Assembly: GCF_030697375.1 (NCBI RefSeq)
Contig: NZ_JAUYQD010000100.1
Location: forward strand, 1 to 63,384
From: Rhodoferax sp.
GTDB taxonomy: Bacteria; Pseudomonadota; Gammaproteobacteria; Burkholderiales; Burkholderiaceae_C
DNA length: 63,384 nt
Direction of reading: 5' to 3'
Shown here: positions 58,594-63,384 of the stretch, piece after piece
Numbering within the stretch: position 1 is the first letter of the stretch
Layout: every line of letters starts with the position of its first letter
Program-made: the position numbers and the translations under genes
The notes under the pieces: model-generated
The model's database searches: none
The model's input: only the letters and a program-made list of their open reading frames with translations
What the model was told of the DNA's origin: nothing

Positions 58594-59298
58594 ATGGACC
58601 GCCGCCAGTTTCATTCGACATCGCTCTCCATCACCGCACTGCTGGTGCTCGGGGCCACGCAACAGGCCCGGGCGCTGACACTGGCAGACCTGAGCAACAC
58701 CGACGCATCCAAGGGCCTGAAAACCGCCCTGGAAAAAGGGGCGTTGCAGGCGGTGGCCTTGTTGGGTGCGCCGGACGGCTTTTTGGGGAATGACAAGGTG
58801 CGTATTCCCTTGCCCGCTTATCTGGAAGATGCCGCCAAGTGGCTGCGCACCTTCGGTCAAGGTGCCCGTGTGGACGAGCTGGTCACATCCATGAATCGGG
58901 GCGCAGAGGCGGCCGTGCCCATGGCCAAAGAGCTGCTGGTCAAAGCGGTGCAGTCCATGAGCGTGACCGATGCCAAGGGCATTTTGAGTGGCGGAGATAC
59001 CGCCGTGACAGAGTTTTTTGCATCCAAGACCCGCCCGGCACTGGCGGTCAAATTCTTGCCTGTGGTCACCAAGGCCACGGAAAAAGTCGGCCTGGCCGAC
59101 AAGTACAACCAACTGGCAGGCAAGGCCTCGGAGTTGGGCTTGCTGAAAAAGGAAGATGCCAACATCCAGCAATACGTCACGGGCAAAGCACTGGATGGTC
59201 TGTTTTTGATGATTTCGGAAGAAGAAAAAAAGATCCGCCAGAACCCGGTGGCCTACGGCAGCGCGATTTTGAGCAAAGTCTTTGGGGCTTTGAAGTGA
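58594..59298 (+). CDS. DUF4197 family periplasmic protein
   Basis: 234 residues from ATG 58594, with AGGGAG upstream. A signal peptide ends near ARALT. The mature helical protein has the DUF4197 pattern: SKGLKTALEKGALQAVALLG, NDKVRIPLP, DELVTSMNRGAEAAVPMAKELL, ILSGGDTAVTEFFASKT and GKALDGLFLMISEEEKKIRQNP. Function unknown. Confidence 0.9.
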   Translation: MDRRQFHSTSLSITALLVLGATQQARALTLADLSNTDASKGLKTALEKGALQAVALLGAPDGFLGNDKVRIPLPAYLEDAAKWLRTFGQGARVDELVTSMNRGAEAAVPMAKELLVKAVQSMSVTDAKGILSGGDTAVTEFFASKTRPALAVKFLPVVTKATEKVGLADKYNQLAGKASELGLLKKEDANIQQYVTGKALDGLFLMISEEEKKIRQNPVAYGSAILSKVFGALK

Positions 59299-59351
59299 GT
59301 CGCTGGCCCCTAGTGGTGCGGCGACTGACTTCTTAATACGGGCCGAACGCT

Positions 59352-60578
59352 GTGTACTCTCTGTCCCAAGGCAAAGCCATTGCCGTTTTTGCGGCCTTTG
59401 CCTTTGCCTATTTCTTCTCGGCCCTGATCCGCGCCATCACCGCCACACTGGCGCCGACCCTGGTGCAGGAGTTCGCCCTCAACGCCCGTGACTTGGGCCT
59501 GCTGGCGGGCGGCTACTTCATTGGTTTTGCCGCCACCCAGCTGCCCTTGGGACACTGGCTGGACCGCCTGGGGCCCAAGAAGGTGGTGCTGGGGTTTTTG
59601 TCGATGGCCGTGCTGGGGTGTGTGGCCTTTTCGATGGCCACCAGCTTTGCCGGACTGCTGCTGGCCCGCGTGCTGTGCGGTGTGGGGGTGAGTGCCTGCC
59701 TGATGGCGCCGCTGACGGGCTACCGCCGGTGGTACGCACCCGCCAACCAGATGCGTGCCAATTCGTGGATGCTGATGGTGGGGGCCCTGGGTATGGTCGC
59801 CTCAACCCTGCCGGTGCAGTGGCTGATGCCTTGGATCGGCTGGCGCATGATTTTCCTGCTGCTGGGGGCATTGGTGGGGCTGTCCATGGTGATGATCGTT
59901 TGGCAGGTGCCCGCCTGGCCATCCGCGCCGGCCGCCGCCAACGACGTGCCCCAGCCGGTGTCTACGGGCTACGCCGAGGTATGGCGCAACCCCTATTTCC
60001 GCCAATTGGTGCCGCTGGGGTTCTTCAATTTTGGTGGCCTGGTCGCCATGCAAACCCTGTGGGCTGCGCCCTGGATGGTCAAGGTGGCGGCTTACAGTCC
60101 TCTGCAGGCCGCCACCGGATTGTTTTGGCTCAACGTGGCCATGTTGCTGTCCTTCTGGCTGTGGGGCGTGGCCAACCCTTGGCTGGCACGTCGCCACTAC
60201 ACACCTGAGCGGCTCATCACCTACGGCATGCCCGTCAGCATCATTACACTTGCTATTATTGTGATAGCTGGTGACGCCATATCTACGGGGGCTGCAGTCA
60301 TTTTTACGGTGTATTGTGTAAGCTCCACGGTCGGCGCCTTGGCGCAACCGGCGGTCGGCCTGGCCTTCCCATCGCATTTGGCTGGGCGGGCGCTCTCGGC
60401 CTACAACCTGGTCATCTTCAGCGGTGTCTTCACGGTGCAGTGGGGGATTGGTCTGGTGGTGGACGGTTTGCGTGCATGCGCCTGGACCGAACCCCACGCC
60501 TACCAAGGGGCGATGGGGGTGTATGCGCTGTGCTGCGTGGGGGCGTATTCCTACTATCTGGCGGCAAAGAAGCCATAA
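59352..60578 (+). CDS. MFS transporter carrying a dispersed repeat in frame
   Basis: 408 residues from GTG 59352, twelve predicted helices. MFS signatures are GYFIGFAATQLPLGHWLDRLGPKKVVL (motif A-like) and GVSACLMAPLTGYRRWY. Substrate unknown. Residues ~301-318 (TM segment LAIIVIAGDAISTGAAVIF) are encoded by copy F of the dispersed hairpin repeat, so part of a membrane helix comes from a repeat. The downstream region is separated from the PTS genes by 29 bp. Confidence 0.88.
   Translation: MYSLSQGKAIAVFAAFAFAYFFSALIRAITATLAPTLVQEFALNARDLGLLAGGYFIGFAATQLPLGHWLDRLGPKKVVLGFLSMAVLGCVAFSMATSFAGLLLARVLCGVGVSACLMAPLTGYRRWYAPANQMRANSWMLMVGALGMVASTLPVQWLMPWIGWRMIFLLLGALVGLSMVMIVWQVPAWPSAPAAANDVPQPVSTGYAEVWRNPYFRQLVPLGFFNFGGLVAMQTLWAAPWMVKVAAYSPLQAATGLFWLNVAMLLSFWLWGVANPWLARRHYTPERLITYGMPVSIITLAIIVIAGDAISTGAAVIFTVYCVSSTVGALAQPAVGLAFPSHLAGRALSAYNLVIFSGVFTVQWGIGLVVDGLRACAWTEPHAYQGAMGVYALCCVGAYSYYLAAKKP
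60252..60303 (+). repeat. Dispersed hairpin repeat, copy F (inside the MFS gene)
   Basis: GCTAT-tattgtg-ATAGC at 60252-60268, then TGGTGACGCCATATCTAC and GGGGGCTGCAGTC. It is more diverged than the intergenic copies, and the frame runs through without a stop. Confidence 0.75.
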
Positions 60579-60607
60579 TCACTTTCCCACGTGCTTGACA
60601 CCCTCCC

Positions 60608-61054
60608 ATGAACACCGGCCTCCTCATCATTGCCCATGCCCCGCTGGCCAGCGCGTTGCGCGACTGTGTGCTGCATGTGTTTCCTGAGTCGGCCAGTGCC
60701 ATTGTGGCCCTGGATGTGCCGCCCGACGAGCCACCCGAGGCGACCCAGGCGACCGCCGAGGCCCTGCTGGCGCAACTCCACACCCCGCAAACCCTGGTGC
60801 TCACCGACGTGTTCGGTGCAACCCCTTGCAACGTGGCCCAAAAAGTGGTGGATGGGGTGCAGTCCAAGCTGGTGGCCGGTGTCAACTTGCCCATGCTGCT
60901 GCGCACCATCAACTACGGCCATGAGCCACTGGATGCCCTGGTGGCCCGCGCTTTGGCCGGTGGCGCCCAGTGCATCATGCAGGTGGCCGTGACGGCTCCC
61001 CAAAACCAAGTAAGAAAATCCAATGATCACCACCTCCACGACCATCATCAATAA
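60608..61054 (+). CDS. PTS EIIA component, mannose/fructose (EIIA-Man) type
   Basis: 148 residues. GLLIIAH10 carries the phosphorylated His, and LVLTDVFGATPCNVAQ is the EIIA-Man strand-loop. A His-rich C-terminal tail (DHHLHDHHQ) lies in the overlap with HPr. No EIIB/EIIC membrane components are present, so it is presumably part of a regulatory PTS, as is usual in betaproteobacteria. Confidence 0.92.
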   Translation: MNTGLLIIAHAPLASALRDCVLHVFPESASAIVALDVPPDEPPEATQATAEALLAQLHTPQTLVLTDVFGATPCNVAQKVVDGVQSKLVAGVNLPMLLRTINYGHEPLDALVARALAGGAQCIMQVAVTAPQNQVRKSNDHHLHDHHQ

Positions 61055-61292
61055 GCTGGGACTGCATGCCCGCGCATCGGCCAAGCTCACCAAACTGGCG
61101 GGCAGTTATGCGTGCGAGATCTGGATCGCCAAAGGGGAGCGTCGCGTCAACGCCAAAAGCATCATGGGTGTGATGATGTTGGCCGCCGGCATGGGCTCCA
61201 CCGTGGTTATCGATATCGAAGGCGACCGGGCGCAGGACGCCATGGACGCCTTGCTGGCCCTGGTGGCCGACCGGTTTGGAGAAGGCGAGTGA
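61023..61292 (+). CDS. ptsH: Phosphocarrier protein HPr
   Basis: 89 residues. NKLGLH15ARASAKL has the EI phosphorylation site. The HPr-kinase-type region RVNAKSIMGVMML contains Ser46. Its start overlaps the EIIA gene by 32 bp. It passes phosphate from EI to EIIA. Confidence 0.97.
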   Translation: MITTSTTIINKLGLHARASAKLTKLAGSYACEIWIAKGERRVNAKSIMGVMMLAAGMGSTVVIDIEGDRAQDAMDALLALVADRFGEGE

Positions 61293-61294
61293 AC

Positions 61295-61396
61295 AGAGCC
61301 CCCACGCTTGCCACTGCGTGTGCTGCACTGCCCCCCAAGGGGGCGGAACTTGCTTGGGGCGGCCCGGCGCTGCGTTCTAGAGCCCCCACGCTTGCC
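61295..61396 (+). repeat. Direct repeats and GC palindrome between ptsH and ptsI
   Basis: AGAGCCCCCACGCTTGCC occurs at 61295-61312 and again at 61379-61396 (84 bp apart). Between them lies a CCCCCC-AA-GGGGG palindrome (61331-61343) and GCTTGGGGCGGCCCGGCGC. From memory such GC-rich elements are frequent between genes in Comamonadaceae. Confidence 0.6.
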
Positions 61397-61422
61397 TGGC
61401 GCGGCCTGGCGCTGCATACGTT

Positions 61423-63207
61423 ATGACCTTCGCCATCCACGGCCTCACCGTCTCCCGGGGGATTGCCATCGGGCGCGCCGTGCTGGTGGCGTCCAGCCGG
61501 GTGGATGTGGCGCATTACTTCATCGATGCGGCCGATATTGCCACCGAAATTGACCGCGTGCGGGCCGGGCGCGACGCCGTGGTGGACGAGATCCACCGCC
61601 TGCAGGCCAGCGTGGCCCACATGGGCCCCAAGGAAACCTCGCACGAACTGGGCGCCATGCTCGACGTGCACCTGATGCTGCTGCAGGATGCCGAACTCAT
61701 CAATGGCGTCAAGCACTGGATCACCGACCGGCTGTACAACGCCGAGTGGGCATTGACCACCCAGCTGGAGATCATTGCCCGCTACTTTGACGAAATGGAA
61801 GACGAGTACCTGCGCGAACGCAAGTCCGACGTGGAGCAAATTGTCGAGCGGGTGTTGCGCGCCATGCAGGGCACCGCTTCGCCCCTGGTGGCGCAAAGCA
61901 GTCCGCGGGGTTTGCGCAAACCGTCGCAGCAGGACCTGCTGCTGGACGACACGGTGGACGTGCCCCTGGTGCTGATCGCACACGACCTGTCGCCGGCCGA
62001 CATGCTGCAATTCAAGCAAAGCGTCTTTGCCGGCTTCATCACCGACGTCGGGGGCAAGACCTCGCACACCGCCATTGTGGCGCGCAGCATGGACATTCCG
62101 GCGGTGGTGGGCACCCGCTCCTGCAGCCAGCTGATCCGCCAGGACGACTGGGTCATTATTGACGGGGATGCGGGCGTGGTCATCGTGGACCCGTCGCCCA
62201 TTATTCTGGCCGAGTACGGCTTCAAGCAGCGCCAGGTGGAACTGGAGCGCGGCCGCCTGACCCGTTTGCTGCACACCCCGGCCGTTACCCTGGACGGCGA
62301 AAAGGTGCAGCTGCTGGCCAACATCGAGATGCCGGAGGACGCCCAAGCCGCCTTGAAGGCGGGAGCCCTGGGCGTGGGCCTGTTTCGCAGCGAATTTTTG
62401 TTCATGGGCCGCCAGGGTCACCTGCCCGATGAAGAAGAGCAGTACCAGGCCTACAAACGCGCGGTCGAAGGCATGCAGGGCCTGCCCGTCACCATCCGCA
62501 CGGTGGACATCGGGGCGGACAAGCCGCTGGACAACTCACAGCGTGACACCGGGCACCTGAACCCGGCGCTGGGCCTGCGGGCCATCCGCTGGAGTCTGGC
62601 CGACCCGGCCATGTTCTTGACCCAGCTGCGCGCCATTTTGCGCGCTGCCGCGCACGGGCAGGTGCATTTGCTGGTGCCCATGCTGGCCCATGCCAGCGAA
62701 ATCCGCCAGACCCTGGCCCACATCGACCACGCCCGCGCCATGCTGGACAACCGGGGTGTCCTGTACGGTCCGGTCAAGCTGGGGGCCATGATAGAAATCC
62801 CCGCAGCGGCTTTGAGCGTGAAGCTGTTCCTGAAGCACTTTGACTTTTTGTCCATCGGCACCAACGACCTGATTCAGTACACCTTGGCGATCGACCGTGC
62901 CGATGAATCGGTGGCGCACCTGTACGACCCGCTGCACCCGGCGGTGCTGCGCCTGGTGTCCGAAACCATTGCCGAATGCCGCGCCCAGGGCAAGGGCGTG
63001 AGTGTGTGCGGCGAGATGGCGGGGGATGTCAGCCTGACCCGCTTGTTGCTGGGCCTGGGGCTGCGCAGTTTCTCCATGCACCCCGCGCAAATCCTGGCGG
63101 TCAAGCAGGAGGTGCTGCGCTCCGACACCACCAAACTGGGCCCCTGGGCGCAGCGGGTGCTGGTGGCCGATGACCCGGCCGAGGTGATCGCGACCAAGGG
63201 TTTGTAG
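61423..63207 (+). CDS. ptsI: PTS enzyme I (phosphoenolpyruvate-protein phosphotransferase)
   Basis: 594 residues with no GAF domain. The active site is GGKTSH215TAIVARSMDIPAVVGT. PEP-binding segments are LFRSEFLFMGRQG, IRTVDIGADKPLD, and GTNDLIQYTLAIDR; the last C-terminal Cys is in SVCGEMAGD. It phosphorylates HPr from PEP. It is separated from ptsH by the repeat-bearing 130 bp and has no ribosome-binding site of note. Confidence 0.97.
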   Translation: MTFAIHGLTVSRGIAIGRAVLVASSRVDVAHYFIDAADIATEIDRVRAGRDAVVDEIHRLQASVAHMGPKETSHELGAMLDVHLMLLQDAELINGVKHWITDRLYNAEWALTTQLEIIARYFDEMEDEYLRERKSDVEQIVERVLRAMQGTASPLVAQSSPRGLRKPSQQDLLLDDTVDVPLVLIAHDLSPADMLQFKQSVFAGFITDVGGKTSHTAIVARSMDIPAVVGTRSCSQLIRQDDWVIIDGDAGVVIVDPSPIILAEYGFKQRQVELERGRLTRLLHTPAVTLDGEKVQLLANIEMPEDAQAALKAGALGVGLFRSEFLFMGRQGHLPDEEEQYQAYKRAVEGMQGLPVTIRTVDIGADKPLDNSQRDTGHLNPALGLRAIRWSLADPAMFLTQLRAILRAAAHGQVHLLVPMLAHASEIRQTLAHIDHARAMLDNRGVLYGPVKLGAMIEIPAAALSVKLFLKHFDFLSIGTNDLIQYTLAIDRADESVAHLYDPLHPAVLRLVSETIAECRAQGKGVSVCGEMAGDVSLTRLLLGLGLRSFSMHPAQILAVKQEVLRSDTTKLGPWAQRVLVADDPAEVIATKGL

Positions 63208-63212
63208 CTATT

Positions 63213-63260
63213 GCTATTGAATTGGTAGCAACTCACGCACATAGTCAGGGCAATCGCATC
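63213..63260 (+). repeat. Dispersed hairpin repeat, copy G (after ptsI)
   Basis: GCTAT-tgaattg-GTAGC at 63213-63229, followed by AACTCACGCACATAGT and AGGGCAATCGC, a degenerate copy that starts 5 bp after the ptsI stop. A second, weaker half-copy in the other orientation lies near 63265-63275. Confidence 0.65.
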
Positions 63261-63341
63261 TAAATTGATAGCAAACAAGTGAGCGTCCAAGCGGGAATTG
63301 AGGGAACAATACCTGCATCGTTATTGAATCATGGACATTGA

Positions 63342-63384
63342 ATGACCCAAAGCAAGGGAAGCAGCCTCTTGGAACACCTCAAGC
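63342..63384 (+). CDS. Start of an unidentified gene (truncated)
   Basis: An ATG at 63342 begins a frame that stays open to the window edge (MTQSKGSSLLEHLK). Too short to assign, and no ribosome-binding site is obvious. Confidence 0.3.
   Translation, partial: MTQSKGSSLLEHLK

Noticed and set aside
1..63384. Mobile elements, prophage, CRISPR arrays, tRNA genes
   Set aside because: I saw no transposase, integrase, phage structural genes, regularly spaced direct repeats or tRNA cloverleaf.

Overview
The window looks like a chromosomal segment from a betaproteobacterium of the order Burkholderiales, most likely Comamonadaceae (Rhodoferax/Polaromonas-like). The inference rests on high GC, ribosomal and EF-Tu proteins of betaproteobacterial type, a gatCAB / mreBCD-mrdA neighbourhood, a HemB-HemJ heme pair, a PEP-CTERM protein, and a dispersed repeat (core AGCTGCTTGCGC ... 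GGGCTAGAGG) that I associate with this family from memory. There is no rRNA, tRNA, CRISPR array, insertion sequence or prophage in the window.

Region 1 (1-16.3 kb) is the accessory and most unusual part. The 3' end of a very large beta-strand-repeat surface protein is followed by a Calx-beta/DUF1566-type lipoprotein, an APH-fold kinase and two overlapping Fe(II)/2-oxoglutarate oxygenase genes. A small outer-membrane beta-barrel gene and a tight five-gene operon run in the opposite direction. In transcription order the operon encodes a TolC-type outer-membrane protein, an HlyD-type adaptor, a GAF-HlyD fusion, a PqqD-like/M50 metalloprotease/HlyD fusion, and a short SecA-like ATPase. A sapC gene precedes it. 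I read this as a dedicated, probably undescribed export and maturation system whose substrate is the giant surface protein.

Region 2 (16.5-27.4 kb) is housekeeping: xth and pyrE start divergently on a shared CATG; then a DUF4124 protein, gatCAB (minus strand), mreBCD-mrdA (plus strand) and a TSUP transporter. Region 3 (27.7-40.4 kb) is metabolic and envelope accessory: GMC oxidoreductase, Na+/H+ antiporter-like protein, enoyl-CoA hydratase, an Mla-like ABC lipid transporter (STAS-MlaE, MlaF, MlaD, PqiC-like lipoprotein), MarC, an SDR, MgtC, a Bug-type binding protein, a PAP2 phosphatase and a PEP-CTERM protein with a readable promoter and palindromic operator.

Region 4 (40.5-46.8 kb): CorA, hemB divergent from hemJ with a candidate small RNA between them, VanZ, a 2Fe-2S ferredoxin-like protein, an alpha/beta hydrolase and a PBP5-type carboxypeptidase. 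Region 5 (46.8-57 kb): the str and S10 ribosomal operons (rpsL-rpsG-fusA-tuf-rpsJ, then rplC-rplD-rplW-rplB-rpsS-rplV-rpsC-rplP-rpmC-rpsQ) ending in a strong terminator. tuf carries an in-frame TAG at codon 266. Region 6 (57-63.4 kb): peroxiredoxin, GNAT acetyltransferase, DUF4197 protein, MFS transporter, and a regulatory PTS set (EIIA-Man type, HPr, EI).

A hairpin-bearing ~50-bp repeat occurs seven times. Copies overlap the stop codons of xth and hemB, supply the start codon and N-terminus of the PqiC-like lipoprotein, and sit in frame inside a membrane segment of the MFS transporter. One copy shows a compensatory double change in the hairpin arms.
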